NCBI GenBank assembly: GCA_940671915.1
Contig: CALNVZ010000174.1
Location: 79,687,407 to 79,751,406 of the forward strand
Direction: 5' to 3'
Source of the DNA: Paracentrotus lividus
Taxonomy: Eukaryota > Echinodermata > Echinoidea > Camarodonta > Echinidae
DNA: 64,000 bases
Position numbers and translations under genes: made by a program. The first letter of the stretch is position 1, and each line of letters begins with the position of its first letter. The notes under the pieces were generated by a model. It did not search any database and was not told the origin of the DNA. It saw nothing but the letters and a program-made list of their open reading frames with translations. Below, one piece after another: positions 35,741 to 48,545 of the stretch.

Positions 35741-36119
35741 TTAGAAGATAATATCGGTTTTCGACTTTGGTGAAATGCTCGATCGGGAGCTTTATGTGGG
35801 AAATTGGTTAAAACGTTTGTTTAAAAGTACTTCCGATGTGACGAATAAAACAATAGCCTTGACATGTTGGTAATGCACAAGTGATGTCACATGGGTGGGT
35901 GGTAAGAATAAACAAAATTAAACACGTGTTGGGATTTCTTTGGTAGGAGCTCATCATCAGTTTCTAGTCATCAATTTTTATATGGGTTCACATGCGGCAT
36001 CCATATCGTATGATAGGGTAAGCGGTGAAACTGGATTTTCTAAAAGTTTGGATGCAGAAGGGACACCAATTTTTTCCCCCACAATGATAAAGTGACCGTA
36101 TTATTTATCTAAAATCACT

Positions 36120-36161
<42 letters not shown>

Positions 36162-37157
36162 AATTATCTCGTCTTTCTTTCCATCATCATAGTACGTGGA
36201 ACATAAAACAGCAAACAGACATATGAGTATCGAAGCCTCACAAGATATTGCATAGTGTACGTACGATAGGCCCTACTTTTTTGTTTAACGGTTCATGTAA
36301 AGCATTCGGTGGTTTGTTACCAATATTCTGTTGTTACTGGACAGGTCAATGAAATAGGTAACTATATGACAAAGTAAACACACATTATAATGTTTAATGA
36401 TGCTCATCATTATTAATAATCAAATCACTGACCCTGACGGAAGTCATTGTGTTAATCATGACTTTTCTGACAGTGACATTTCTATCCATGCATTACGTCC
36501 GCTTCCGATTTGTCTTGTAATTTTAATATGCATACAGGTTGTGGAGGAAAAGTTTTAAAAATTTATGTTTGTTAAAATTCATTTTGCTCGACCTTTTTTT
36601 TTTCTGAACCCGGGGGTGGGGACAAAACCCGGGGGACAAAAGTATTTAAACATGTTTACGTTTCATATGGTGACGCCTATTTTGTCAATAAAATTAACAT
36701 AGTAAACATACAAACATGTTTGTCACCATAGTTACCTTGGGCCTACTGGAACCAAGCATGGACAGTGGGGTATAAAGACTATTTTTCTCTAACTCCGTAA
36801 CACGTTCAATTTGTTTGTTTGTTTGTTTTCTTGGGTGTGCATAAACCCACTGCCCATTTTATCCTAGCGTATTTAAATTGAAATTGATACCCCGCATTGA
36901 CTTTCATGTTTCACGACTTGAGTTTATTTTAAGAATTTACTTATTATGCTTCTCATGTAAATGTATTTCCTTTCTTGTGGAATCAATAATGTGATATCAA
37001 ATTATTACACCTTTATCAGTTTATATAACACATTTATTTGAAAAGGTCCCTGATGCCTCTTGCCCGAATTTTAACTTTCCTCAAGCTTTTATTTTGGAGA
37101 GCAAGCGAGGAGAGCGATTGAAATTTGGAGATTCTGCAGATGGGGTGGCATCTATAA
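35741..37157. other. intergenic; (CT)n at 36120-36160
   Basis: No gene seen. The only simple repeat of note is a (CT)n run of about 40 bp. Confidence 0.5.
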
Positions 37158-37885
37158 ACACAACGCAAAAAGAAAGTTCCCCCTTTTTCAAATATCAATA
37201 ATTTTTGGAATAGGAGGAGTTAACAAATATAATTATGTCCATGTAAGGAATTTAATTAGCTACCATGGGAGCGAATTTTAGGAAATATCATGAAGTCATG
37301 CTTCAGTGAGCAATGGTTGAATGCAAAAATGTAATTTTTTGAAGTTCACAAGCTTAAAATCACAACTTTCATTCAACGATATCGGACCAATTTTTAGATT
37401 TTAAACATTTCATGCATCAGAATGTACGCAAAACGTGCTTCCAAACATACGGAAAGGACTTTGCCATGACAAAAATTTATCAAACATGATGGGATTCATG
37501 TCTAGGAATAGTGTTTTTAACTTTTTCAAAAAAATTAAATCAATTCACGGTTGAATGAACACCATAAAATATCATGTGAAAAATACTAAGTAAGTATTCT
37601 TTCCATTTTGTACACTAAAAATCATGTGAAAATTTGTTTTTGTATTATTTTCATCACCGGTGCACGTGTGTACATGATCCTATTGCATTTATTAAACAAT
37701 TCATGCTTCAGTGAGCACGTGGCACTGGAAAAGCTGTTTTTTATATAGAGGCCAAAATGAAATTGCTTACTTTGCTTAACCATAACAATTCGTTTGAAAG
37801 TATTCAGTTGATTTCATTTTCGCAAGAATCCCGGTTTTTCATGCTTCAGTGAACACAAGATATGAGAAAAACATGAAAAAAGGAA
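37158..37885. mobile_element. non-coding element B (copy 1), CATGCTTCAGTGAGCA word
   Basis: The word TCATGCTTCAGTGARCA occurs near 37301, 37707 and 37847, and a second word, TTCACGGTTGAATGAAC, at 37553 with a partial version near 37370. The unit starts near ACACAACGCAAAAAGAAAGT. An inverted copy occupies about 59840-60590. No transposase-like frame. Confidence 0.65.
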
Positions 37886-38089
37886 GAAAGTTTACGGCCC
37901 TGGCACGGCCTAATGGCACGTCCGATTCTCAATGTGACCTAAGTTCCTGTTAGTTAATGATTTTTTAAAGATTTGTGCCAAGTTTCAAGAATCAACTCAC
38001 AATATAACGAACAAAAAATTGACAATGAAAATGGGCAATATTTGACTTTTGTTCACTTTTTGTTCAAACTCTATATACATAGAGTCAAT

Positions 38090-38635
38090 GGGAAGGAAAT
38101 CAATAGTGAACACCAACTCCCTCTCCTTTTCGCGCTCCCATAAGGCTACAAATATCCTGTCTCGTCAGGTTACAATATTATTGAGAAAGTTTTCAGCTCG
38201 CGCTTCGCGCTCGCATAATAGCCTTAGGAATTTGAATACTAGACAGTAGATATCGTACTCATATGCATAATTATATACATGTGTGTATATCTATAGCCAT
38301 TACATCATGATGGTTCCCCTTTTAGTTACATCCCCTTGGCGGTTTCGCGATCGCTTATACTACAAATGCCCCATTTAATGTCACTTTTATTGATAATTTT
38401 TTAATGACCTACTTCTTGATGGCGAAGGCCGAAAAAAAATACCCCCCCCTCCCCCTCCGCTTATCGCACGACAGCGTGGCAGAAATTTGTGTACCAAAAT
38501 CTGAAATTCCAATTTGGCCCCCTCGCCCTCTAATGAAATCCTGGATCCGCCACTCTAGTGTCATATCGAGGAAAAGAGGAAATATCGACGATCATCCCCC
38601 CCCCCCCCCATTTGCCAAAACAAATCGACACCGTT
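38090..38635. mobile_element. element H (copy 2, short)
   Basis: Carries one full unit with TCAGCTCGCGCTTCGCGCTC at 38193, then CATTACATCATGATGG. It shares the right end of 21672-23327 almost exactly (GAGGAAAAGAGGAAATATCG, a C-run, then AAAACAAATCGACACCG). Between these lie GGATCCGCCACT-type sequence and a C-rich tract. Confidence 0.6.
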
Positions 38636-39029
38636 GCTCACGCCTAGCTTCGATTTGCTGTTATTTTTCAGCTGAGTCAGCAACGAGTCTTTCATTGCCT
38701 CTCACATTATTTCGTTAAGGAAACAATCATACATAAATTCATAAAACTAAAATACCATTACCATTCAAAAAAAAAAAAAAGAAAAAGAAAGAAAAATAGA
38801 AAAAGAAAAAAGAAATATATATTGAGATTATTGTAAAAATTTTTATTTTTTTTTAAAATCCAAGACCGTAGAACTGACGTAATAACAATACTTAAATTCA
38901 TATATTCATAATAATTATCTACATCAACATTATCAATTGTGTTTCCGTTGACCAACCTGCTTGCTCCGGCCTGGAAAAAAAAATCGCCTCCTGGCTCCTC
39001 GAAATTTTGAAGGATAGGCTTTATATATT

Positions 39030-39300
39030 ATAGGTTTCCCGTCAAGTTTAAACTATCTCCGATCAATTTGACATTTCTTTCAAGCGCTTTCGTCCGGAAT
39101 GTGATCGCGATTACAAATCTGCAATGAAATTCGTTTATGTGTAGCCAAAATCAAACACCGTTCAATCCAATTCAAATTGCCCGCGAATTTGCTGTTGTGA
39201 GCAGTCGCATTCGTCAATGTTCGCTCAATTCGTCCATTCGTAAAATCCCGTCTTCTGTGAATTCAAATTCATTTTGGGCATCCACTTTAGAAATAACTGT
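39030..39300. repeat. word-G repeat fragment (ATTCGTTTATGT word)
   Basis: Shares TTTAAACTATCTCCGATCAA and CGCTTTCGTCCGGAATGTGA-type sequence, in inverted orientation, with 31177-31370, and shares ATTCGTTTATGT-type words with 41840-42155. Fragmentary, with no definable ends. Confidence 0.45.
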
Positions 39301-39755
39301 ATACAAATTAGGATGTTGGTTCGGGTAGAAAATAAAAATTGGGAGGGTCGTGAAGTGTTTTTGTCAGAAAAGAGGCTGATCATGCGGAAGGGGAGCCTCA
39401 GCTTGGAAACACACACGCACACAAAACAAAACAAAACAAAACAAAAACAAAAAACATAAGTTGATTATAATGTTGCGTTTTTATCAGAATGAATTCAAAA
39501 ACTATATGTCTGCTCGAAAACGAAAGTGTTTCACAAAAAAATACAATAAAAACAAAACTAAGTGTATAAAACAGATATAGGGGCTGCAGCCCCTCCTCAC
39601 TCTATTCATTAGAAACTTGCATAACATGAGGGGTAGGGGTGTTAAAATTTCACGGCTTTCGGCCATTAACAAGGTCATCATGTAACGGCCATGGGGGGGG
39701 ATTTGATTGGTCAGTCGGCGCCAATCTATTTTTTTCTACCATTTTCCTCTTTTTT

Positions 39756-39756
<1 letters not shown>

Positions 39757-39790
<34 letters not shown>

Positions 39791-40170
39791 GGGTGGCTTT
39801 CCCGCTGGCCCTGGATCCACGCCTGAAATGGTCTATAGACCAAGTGACAATTAGATCAAGTATGTATTACATAAAATTCAGATTAGACCGAATAGCTCGT
39901 AGACAGGCGCTGCCCCCATCACCCAGCAACAACAACAACAACAACAACAACAAAAAAAAAGCAAAAAGAAAAAAAAAGAGAGAGAGAACTTTGCAAGATC
40001 GACAATATTGACCAATAAAGCGTACCCCTGTGACCGTAACGTGATGACGTTCTTGATGACCGAATGCCGAAAAAAAAAAAAAAAAATTATCCCTTTTCGT
40101 TACTAAAAGTGCTCCTTTTTTCTTGGCTACAAAGGACACTTTTCATATTATAAAAAAAAAAAAAAAAAAC
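39757..40170. repeat. homopolymer and (CAA)n simple-sequence patch
   Basis: T-run of about 28 at 39758-39786, (CAA)n at 39928-39950, A-rich 39951-39980 and A-runs at 40071-40087 and 40152-40169. The Phe- and Lys-rich frames here are artefacts of these runs. Confidence 0.85.
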
Positions 40171-40842
40171 CTTTTAGACTTCTTGAAAGGCCCACGGACA
40201 ATTTTTTTGTAAAAAAGGGCACTCTTGTTACTAAAAAGAACCCTTTTTCCTCCACAGTTTCTTTTTTTTAAACCCAAATTTTTCCGCTCGGTCGCTATGC
40301 GACCTCGCATAAAAAGGGAATACCAAGCAATATGCATGAGACCAATTACCCTGCTGCCGGAGGCAACTATTGTAAAAGAGTGTTGTCAGAAGCACATAGG
40401 CCTATTTACATCCTTCTAAACGTATTTTTAATGCCTTTCTAGCACTTTTGGTTTTAAAAATCTTTTGCAATTGGTATTTAACATTATCATGGGGCAATAA
40501 TTTTACACTTTGCTTTAAATGTGTAATAAAACTGTAATGTTGCTTAAACTTTAAATGTTGCTTAAACTCCAAAATTTACATTTTTCTTTTAAAAGGGGAC
40601 ACTTTTAATCCCTCAAAAATCAATTGAACAGCATAATAAACTAAAATACTACTTTATACTCAGCCTCTCCCTATCCACTAAATTTTGCTCATTATGCCAC
40701 TGAGGTAAAGGTCCCCCTTTTCAGAAAAAAGTGCCCCCCCCCCCCATTATCAGATTCGTTCCACAGCCTCTGAATACAAATTATTGCTTTTAAATTCATT
40801 TTGTGTTTACCATGGGCGCCACCCTCTTTCTTCGTGTGTCAA

Positions 40843-41817
40843 ATCAATTCTAGTTGTAAACTTAAGGGGAAGAGGGCGCTATCACTCTACGCAAAGCGAA
40901 CGCGGCCATAGACTTTTCCGCTTTCAGCTTTTGCACGTTTCTTCACTCATCTTCTGTCTGCTGTTATATGGGCGAGATATGACTATCCCTTTCAAAGAAA
41001 TGATCAACTTGAATAAGTACGCTAAGAGTCCGAATTTTCAAAAATAGGAAAACTTATTGCAAAGGAAGGAAAAAAAAGTCCTTCACTTGTCAATTCGAAA
41101 TCCCTATAAGATCAAATTCCTGTACAATATGGCCATTTGCTCTCTAAATAGCTCATACGTTGCATAGTCATCTTCCTCATTACGCATAATTATATTACAC
41201 CTTAATGATCAAGCAGTTTTTAAAAGCTGAATTCTCAGCTTTCCAAATATGTACATTCATCTCGATTGGTTAAAAAGAAATCGGTCACTTTGAACATTAT
41301 CACAAACGAATCTTTACTCGATGGTCAATATTTCCGCATATCACATGCATACGAATGTGGACGCATCTTCGCTAGATGTGACAAGATCACTATTTATATC
41401 AATAATCGTTAGGAACATCAATCTATGTAAAGATTCTGATTACAACTTTAGCACAATGTGTTATAGGCTTGCCAAAATGTCTTTTTCCCCAATCTGGGTC
41501 TGAAGCATCTACCTACGAAAACTATAATAAAGTTCAATTATTTATTCATGTCCAGGACTAATTTCTCGAACGGATCGACTGACAATTCCATTTTACCACA
41601 GGGAAGTTTTCTTATGTGATTTTGTGCGCTAAGTAAAATTTCATGCAGTTGTCAATCGTTCGGTCGCTTCCCGCCGTTAGCGCGAGGTTTTGTTTTTCAG
41701 CTGCTGGCATTCCACTAACTCATGAATGTAATGTTGCGTTTCCCCCCTCAAATAATGACGGTCTTTATGTTAAGATTAAATGTCAACGTTAGATTTACAT
41801 TTCACGTGGAGTAGAAT
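40843..41817. mobile_element. dispersed non-coding repeat K, copy 2
   Basis: Parallel copy of 16388-17354, same strand, starting ATCAATTCTA and ending GTAGAAT. The copies share long blocks (for example AGAGGGCGCTATCACTCTAC, AATGATCAACT, GATCAAATTCCT) with many small indels. Confidence 0.7.
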
Positions 41818-41839
41818 CACACGGATAGGCATAAAACGT

Positions 41840-42155
41840 TTTAAATTGCATGCCTAAAAACGAATTTAACTGCTGGAAGCTCACCTTCACTTTCTTTTCA
41901 CATCTGGAATTTTTTAATTGATCGCACGAATTTGATTTCATGCACATTGACGAATTCACTGCACATAAACAGTTTTGTATCGCACATAAACGAATACGAA
42001 TGATCATTAACGATTATGAAAGAACATAAACGAATCGATGCTCTAAACGTTAACTTAAATTACCGATAGCCCCGCTCCGGGAAGGTATCGTTTAAATTGA
42101 CTGAACATGAACGAATTCGATTGAAAAGAGTTTTAAAATCGACCGGAAAACCTAT
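41840..42155. repeat. word-G repeat (ACATAAACGAAT word)
   Basis: The word ACATAAACGAAT or a close variant recurs at about 41943, 41962, 41983, 42006, 42024 and 42106. It ends TCGACCGGAAAACCTATAA, a segment also seen near 31185 and 39032. Non-coding. Confidence 0.55.
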
Positions 42156-42488
42156 AATCTCTTCTGCAATTGATATAAAGAATATGCATTTCATGGGGTG
42201 CATGCGCACAAGGTTCAACACGTCAATAGCCAGGACATGAGGACAGCGTATAGGCTACATGATGTTGATATTTTTGTATTATTACAAGCCTTGATTAGTT
42301 ATCTTAGCAAACATTGTGACTCATCTTCCTACAAAAACGGTAGGCCTACTATTGTAAAACTATCTGCGAATAGGGTACGGATGGTATCAGAACGAACTTG
42401 GATGATATTAAATGAACTTTCATGATTATTAAATTAGAGAGAGATTAGAGCGCCTAACAGTTAATAAACTTTAGTTGATTCCCGGCCC

Positions 42489-42573
42489 CGCCTCCCCCCC
42501 CCCCCACCCCCCCCCAAAAAAAAACACACACACACACACACACGTACCACACACACACTACACACACACACAC
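42489..42573. repeat. C-run and (CA)n microsatellite
   Basis: Runs of C and A are followed by interrupted (CA)n, then a TAAACGCCCTC unique segment. Confidence 0.9.
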
Positions 42574-43067
42574 AAATGTTAAACGCCCTCTATTGTCGCA
42601 GAAACTCGACACTGCACTGGCTTCATTTCAGAAATATGTCTACAGATGGTAATATTATCTTTATTTGCTTTTTTTCGACACTAAATCATCTTTGAAATTC
42701 ATACTATACATTAATCGAACTTTTACCTATCTAAAGAAAATTAGATTTTACAGCTAGATTTTGAGTTTCGTTGTTTGCTGTCAGTGTTTATGTGTGAACT
42801 GTAGTGAAGTGTAGTAGTGGAACAAGTTCTACTCACTTACTGTTGTCCCGTCTCATCATATTAATGTAGGCCTAAGTTAGCATTTATTATAAAATAGCTC
42901 TGTGATTTTACGCATCGTGGTTGGTCAAAACGCGTCACGTGTGCATGCTGAATTTTCGATGCAATGCACCACCGTGCATTTTGCGGCGCAAAAAAAGTGA
43001 TAACACGTACATCCGGGTCTTTTCCGTGTTTTGTTTACTTTCTTGGATGACGATTGTGATGTAACAG

Positions 43068-43143
43068 TTAGATCTTGAGCTACTTACCAAAAATTCCAAG
43101 GGATAATCCCTTGGAATTTTTTTGGTAAGTAACTCAAGATCTA
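43068..43143. repeat. ~37-bp-arm perfect-like hairpin
   Basis: Near-perfect inverted repeat: AGATCTTGAG, CTTACCAAAAATTCCAAGGG and, after a two-base turn, CCCTTGGAATTTTTTTGGTA and CTCAAGATCT. It is the left part of a wider palindromic zone that continues to about 43350. Confidence 0.8.
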
Positions 43144-43164
43144 CTAGAGCAATGTCGCAATTTT

Positions 43165-43350
43165 ATAAAAGCGTTAACACACTTCCCTGTATTGTGCGAT
43201 TAAACGTAAATGCAGTGATCGCTCGATGCTTTGGATGGGGCGCAGCTGCACTCGCCTGCGGCTCGTTGCAGCGCGACCCCTATCCAAAGCTATCTCGCGG
43301 TGCACTGCATTCACCGCTAACGCACGCTCGGGCGTGTGTTAATGCTATAG
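43165..43350. repeat. GC-rich imperfect palindrome
   Basis: The outer words GCGTTAACACAC and GTGTGTTAATGC, then GCTTTGGATGGGG and CCCCTATCCAAAGC, are inverted partners around a CGCCTGCGGCTCG centre. Much more GC-rich than its neighbours. The 81-codon frame across it shows no family resemblance and is considered incidental. Confidence 0.6.
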
Positions 43351-43872
43351 TGTTCGACAGCGCATGACTGAGCTGAGTCGATGTTTGTGATCCGATGGTG
43401 GTAGGCCTATCTAACGTTAGGTACGCTCACAGAAAAAATGGTCAGTTGCTACAAGACTTGGCTTTTATCATGCTAGCAACAAAACCATAGATCTATCAGA
43501 ACTGTGGCGACTTATAACTTCTAATTTATAATGAAAATTAACTCAAACCAAGGCCAGGGCAAGGCCACGCTAGCAGCAGCCGGTATGTGGGACTATTGCA
43601 AATGTTGCCTACACCGCTAGCAGTGAAATACGATTTTTTTTTTCATGAGAAATATATATTTTTACGTACCAATTGTCCTTCCTTGTTGGCTAAAATCTTT
43701 TTTTAATCTTGTCTCCAGTCGATGTCATCGGAAAGGTTTTGAGTTGGATAGAAATTAAATAAATTGGTGTTCCTGCAGATCATGAGATAGGAATTGAAGC
43801 CTTGACCCTTGTATTTGTAGAACTCACGTCGTATGAGGGCGCTATGCGATATTAATTCGTGGAGTAGTCAAG

Positions 43873-44330
43873 GGGTACACACAAGTAAATGATATGCACG
43901 CAAGGTTTTTTGGGAAGGCGTACCAAAGATGAGGTCATTTTTATTGATGGAAAATGGTCATATAAAATAATTATGTTTATGTTGCTGTTTAATGAATAAA
44001 TATGTGCTATAAGTCCTACTCTTTCATAATTTACACATTTAGTTGAAGATTGGGCACTTTGGCGTATTTTTTAGGAATCTTTTCGCAATTTCGTACATCT
44101 ACTAAATCACGCGTACAAATATCGTCTCTTTTGTCATAGTCTCGCCAAGGATTCTTGATTTTTGTGAGCTGACAAAATTGTCTATAAGTCCCTTAACTAC
44201 TGAGTCCTTTAAATTTTACTTTGCTGTGATAATTAAACGTATCCATCGACAGAATTTTGGAATGTCTGTTTTTTGAAAGAGCGTTAATTTAACACGTGAG
44301 CCTATGGACGTTCTATTTATCGTGTGCCCC
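43873..44330. repeat. 0.45-kb direct duplication, left copy
   Basis: Matches 44975-45428 in the same order throughout (GTAAATGATATGCACG, GTACCAAAGATGAGGTCATT, ACACGTGAGCCT). It differs mainly by one- and two-base indels at short runs rather than by substitutions. Confidence 0.85.
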
Positions 44331-44974
44331 TTTAGCGGAGGCTAGATTAACGTTGTAAGGGGGTGTCTTCTGTCCCTGAAATCGTCAAAACTTACTCGGC
44401 AATTGCTCGGGAGGTTTATTAGACTAGAACTCGGAATTGGTACACTCAGTGGATTTATAATCATTTTTCGGTGCTTCGTATATCAACGTCAAAAAAAAGA
44501 CAAATAAGAACTTTTCGCTGTATAAACCTCTGCCCGTTATTTTTTATTTATGTGGAGCGTCGACATGACAAATAAGAGCAAGCACGGGGGGGGGGGAGTC
44601 GTTTTTGTAATTCAGTCACATTTCCTGCTTTTAATCGGGGGGGAGGGGGGCCTATGGGCGAGAAAGATAGACAGAGAGGGGGGGGGCCTCTTTATAAAGA
44701 TGCAAACACTTAATTTTTGATCGACCTGCTCGTAACCATAAAAGCTTGCCAGTTTCGGCATCTTTGGGCATCCGGATCGCCCCCCGGACCCCAATATTAT
44801 TTTTCAACAGATTGCTGTTATTGCGCGTTATTGGGGTCGGCACGGGGTTTTTTTAAACTCCTGTTTTGCAAATTCTTCTTATACAAGGATGCTTGGTATC
44901 AGTTTTTATTCAGTGATCAAACTCTTCCATTAAACACAAAAAATACATTATTTTTAGATATGACCCCCACTATA

Positions 44975-45428
44975 GGGTACACCGAGTAAATGATATGCAC
45001 GGCAAGGTTTTTGGAGGCGTACCAAAGATGAGGTCATTTTATGATGGAAAATGGTCATATAAAATAATTTAATGGTTTTATGTTGCTGTTTAATGAATAA
45101 TATATGTGCTATAAGTCCTACTCTTCATAATTACCATTTTTCTTGAAGATTGGCACTTTGGCGTATTTTTTAGGAATCTTTTTCGCCAATTTCGAACTCT
45201 ACTAATCACGGTACAAAGTCGTCTCTTTTGTCATTGTCTCGCTCATAGATTCTTGATTTTTGTTTGAGCTGACAAATTGTCTATAAGTCCTTTAACTCGA
45301 GTCCTTGAAATTGTTCATACTTTGCTGTGATAAATTAAACGATTCCATCGACCAGATTTGGAATGTCTGTTGTTTTGAAGAGCGTTAATTTAACACGTGA
45401 GCCTGGACGTCTATTTACTCGTTGCCCC
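44975..45428. repeat. 0.45-kb direct duplication, right copy
   Basis: See the left copy at 43873-44330. The 0.64 kb between them is unrelated, G-rich in part and without a gene. Confidence 0.85.
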
Positions 45429-45991
45429 CAAGAGATTATTCCGGTACCAGCTCACTACCAATCTCTCCTATGAATCTCGAGCGTAGAGCTTAGCTTTCTC
45501 CAAATCTGAGGGATTTATCACATTAACAGCTGCAACCAACAGCAGTCAGTACTGAATGCTGTCTGTCCTCCTCATTGGTTGCTGAGGAAACTTCTCAATA
45601 ATAAATAGCGAAACCAGACTTTAAACCTACCTCAAACATAAATTAAGATATCTATAGTCCGCATTGCAATATACATTCTTCTATTAGAAATTTTTATTTT
45701 GTTTAGGATATTTTTAGACCCCTTTTTTAATATGCCCCGTGACTTAGCTGGAGGTGTCAAGACACTTTCTGCATTGACTTTCCATTGCGTAGTAAATGCT
45801 GCAATAAGGTACTTGAGCTGGTCAGTACAGAGTTGAGCACTGGGGTGAATTCATATTAAGATTTAGGGGATGAAAGTTTTTTCAGGATTTGACTAACATC
45901 GTCAAAGTTTTTAAAATATGATTTTCAGAGACATGCATGAGAGAAGCCCTTGAAATATATTTATTTTTCTACGGGTGGTGCCTAAAAATAA

Positions 45992-47780
45992 TGTCCGACG
46001 GACATTTTAGGTAAAAGATAAAATTAGTCTCAGTTCAATATCTCACAACTTTGTATATTTTTTCTTTATTGATACAGAGAGGTTGAAAGTTTTCTAAACA
46101 AACAAAAAACAATGGAAATTATAAACTTTGGAAATAATCCTGTGCGATAAATTTAAACATCTTGACAAAAAAAATGTCCGTCCGTGACAAAAAAAAAACA
46201 GAAGAAAAGTATTTTTTGCTTTGTTTACTTGCTTGTTTGAATTAAAATCATGCAAAGCTATCTCTCATTATAAGACCTTGTCTATGTAATGAATTATACT
46301 TTTATCAATTGTGATGCATTTATTTCATATGAATTTGAATTGTGCCGTCCGTGACAAAAATGTCACGGACGGACAAATCAGCTATTAAAGATGCCGAATA
46401 TGCTGCACTAGTTTTGGTGGGTGAAATTAATTTTTTTCAATTACTTCGTGATTTCTTTGAGATTAAAACCTTAATTCATTCAATAAGGTTGCATAGACAT
46501 TCACAATCTGCTCATTACCCCCCCCCCCATGTCCCACAAAAATTCTCTATAATAAACACCACAAATAACATGTTGCAGGGCGCGAAATCCAGGATTTCCC
46601 AAATTTTTTTTAAAACTTTAGATTTTTGGACACCAAATAGAAGTTTTGATGAGTACGCCAAGTAAAATTTACACAAAAATGTTCACATCAGCTGCTGTTG
46701 GGGAGTGGATGGGGGTGGCAGATTTATTAAAATAAAAAAAAATAGACCTTCGCTCCGGGGAATATGTCAAGTCTTATCTTAATCTAGAAAAAAAAAAAAA
46801 TATTGGGTAGGGGGCTAATGCTCTATTTTTGTTTTTTTTTATTATTTATTTTCTTTTTTTTTTGGGGGGCGGAGCGGCAGGGTTGAGGCTGGCCAGAAGA
46901 CCCTACCAGGTACCCTTTGATCCACGATTTTGACTGGCTGCCAAACCTTCCATTCTCTATAATATTTATCGAAATTGTAATTACAGTCGTTACAGGACAG
47001 CAAGAAACTCATACAATAATACATTTTGGTCACAGTCAGTGGGAAAATTACTCCGCGGGGGCGGGTAGGTGTGAAAAAAAATGACCTTTGTCGCAAATAG
47101 TGTCATCCTTACTTTAATTAGAGCCATTAGGGATGCGGAGGTTTTTTCAAAATTTCCTCTGTGATTTTCTTAATTTTTTGTTATATATTTTTTTTGTTTG
47201 GGGGGGGGGATGGGTCGGGGGTCGGCCCAGGGGAGGACCGCTGGATCCGCGTTTGACTTTTTAAAACCTTTCGTGCTGATTGGTTGTTGAATTGTATTAC
47301 CGTGGAATTTTAATATTCTTTGACGGAAAAGTTGATTTCTGCAACAGTTTCCCTATGATGTCCGTCCATTACAACCAAATGTCCGTCCGTGACACTGAAA
47401 ATGTCCGTCCGTGACAAAATGTTTTTAGCCGTCAATCAAAAACTGGAGCTTTTATCAAAATGATTTTTACATGGCAGCGAAGTAAAATTACTTGGCTATT
47501 GTATGTATGTTATTTGTTTAACATTGGCAATTATTTTAGATAGAAATGCCAAAAGAGTCAAGAGAAGTCGGGAAACCCATTTCTATCCCGTCCGTCCGTG
47601 ACATTGAACATTTTAAGGATTCTATTCTTAGCATGTATCCATGGCAACAAAATTTTGCCATCATTTGGCACATCCAGTGGTACCCTTCACTATCCAACAC
47701 AGAAAATTACAATATTTCTCATAATTAACTTTTCACGGGCTGTCAAACTTTGAAAATTTGCAAAATGTCCGTCCGTGACA
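45992..47780. mobile_element. non-coding element C, TGTCCGTCCGTGACA word
   Basis: The 15-base word TGTCCGTCCGTGACA or a near copy occurs nine times: 45992 (as the palindrome TGTCCGACGGACA), 46175, 46344, 46361 (reverse), 47359 (variant), 47380, 47402, 47589 and 47766. The pair at 46344-46375 is head to head around AAAA. The first and last words mark the apparent limits. No coding similarity was found in any frame between them. A mobile origin is inferred from the resemblance in layout to elements A and B; no second copy is in the window. Confidence 0.5.
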
Positions 47781-48169
47781 AACTGACCAGGCTCACTTCC
47801 CAGTGCAAGGTCAATTATGAATTGACCATGCATAAGTGTAAGTGGGATTTATAGGCCTAGTCAGTAATGTTGAGCATACACTATTTATTTAGTTAAAAGC
47901 CCCTTAAAAAAAAGGGGTCACATTATTTTTCTTTCAGTTGAAATAATTAATTAAATGGAAAAAAAATAATATATTTGGTATTTGGCCTAAATATACATAT
48001 GTCCGTATCCCCCTCCCCCCCCCCAAAAAAAAAAATTGGGGCCTATAGGAAAAAAATATCGGCCCCAAATTTATTTTGGCCCCATTTCTATTTTTTTCTT
48101 ACTTTGATTCATCCACTTTGAATTTTCAAACCGCTCCCCACCCCCAAAAAAAAAAAAAATGGGGGCCAA

Positions 48170-48267
48170 ACAAAATTCGGGGCCGATTTTTTTTTTTTTT
48201 TTTTTTTTTTTCATTATTAGAAATAAAAAATAATTAAAAAAAATGGGGGGCGCCAACTTTGGGGCTT

Positions 48268-48311
<44 letters not shown>

Positions 48312-48545
48312 ATTTCATATAAAAAAAAAGAAAAAAAAGAAATGGGAGAGGACAAACAATTTTGGGCATTAAAAAAAAAATTAATGCCCAAATTGTTTGC
48401 CCTCCCATTTTTTTTTTTTTTTAAATGTGAAGTTCCAAAAAAAAAAAAAAAAAAAGCCCCAAGATTTTGGCGCCCCATTTGTTTTTTGTTTTGTTTTTTT
48501 AATTTCTAATTATGAAACAAAATCGGCCCCGATATTTTCTTTGAT
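48170..48545. repeat. long imperfect palindrome with A/T runs
   Basis: The arms mirror each other about 48375: TCGGGGCCGATTTT / AAAATCGGCCCCGA, TGGGGGGCGCCAACTTTGG / TTTTGGCGCCCCA and TTGGGGCTTT / AAAGCCCC. The centre is AATTTTGGGCATTA / TAATGCCCAAATT. The T- and A-runs inside the arms differ in length. The Lys- and Phe-rich frames here are by-products of the runs. Confidence 0.8.

Noticed and set aside
43122-43367. 81-codon GC-rich open frame
   Set aside because: Lies within a palindrome, starts inside the hairpin and shows no recognisable domain or splice context.
48071-48509. Lys- and Phe-rich open frames on both strands
   Set aside because: Produced by A and T runs inside the palindrome; no protein family pattern.
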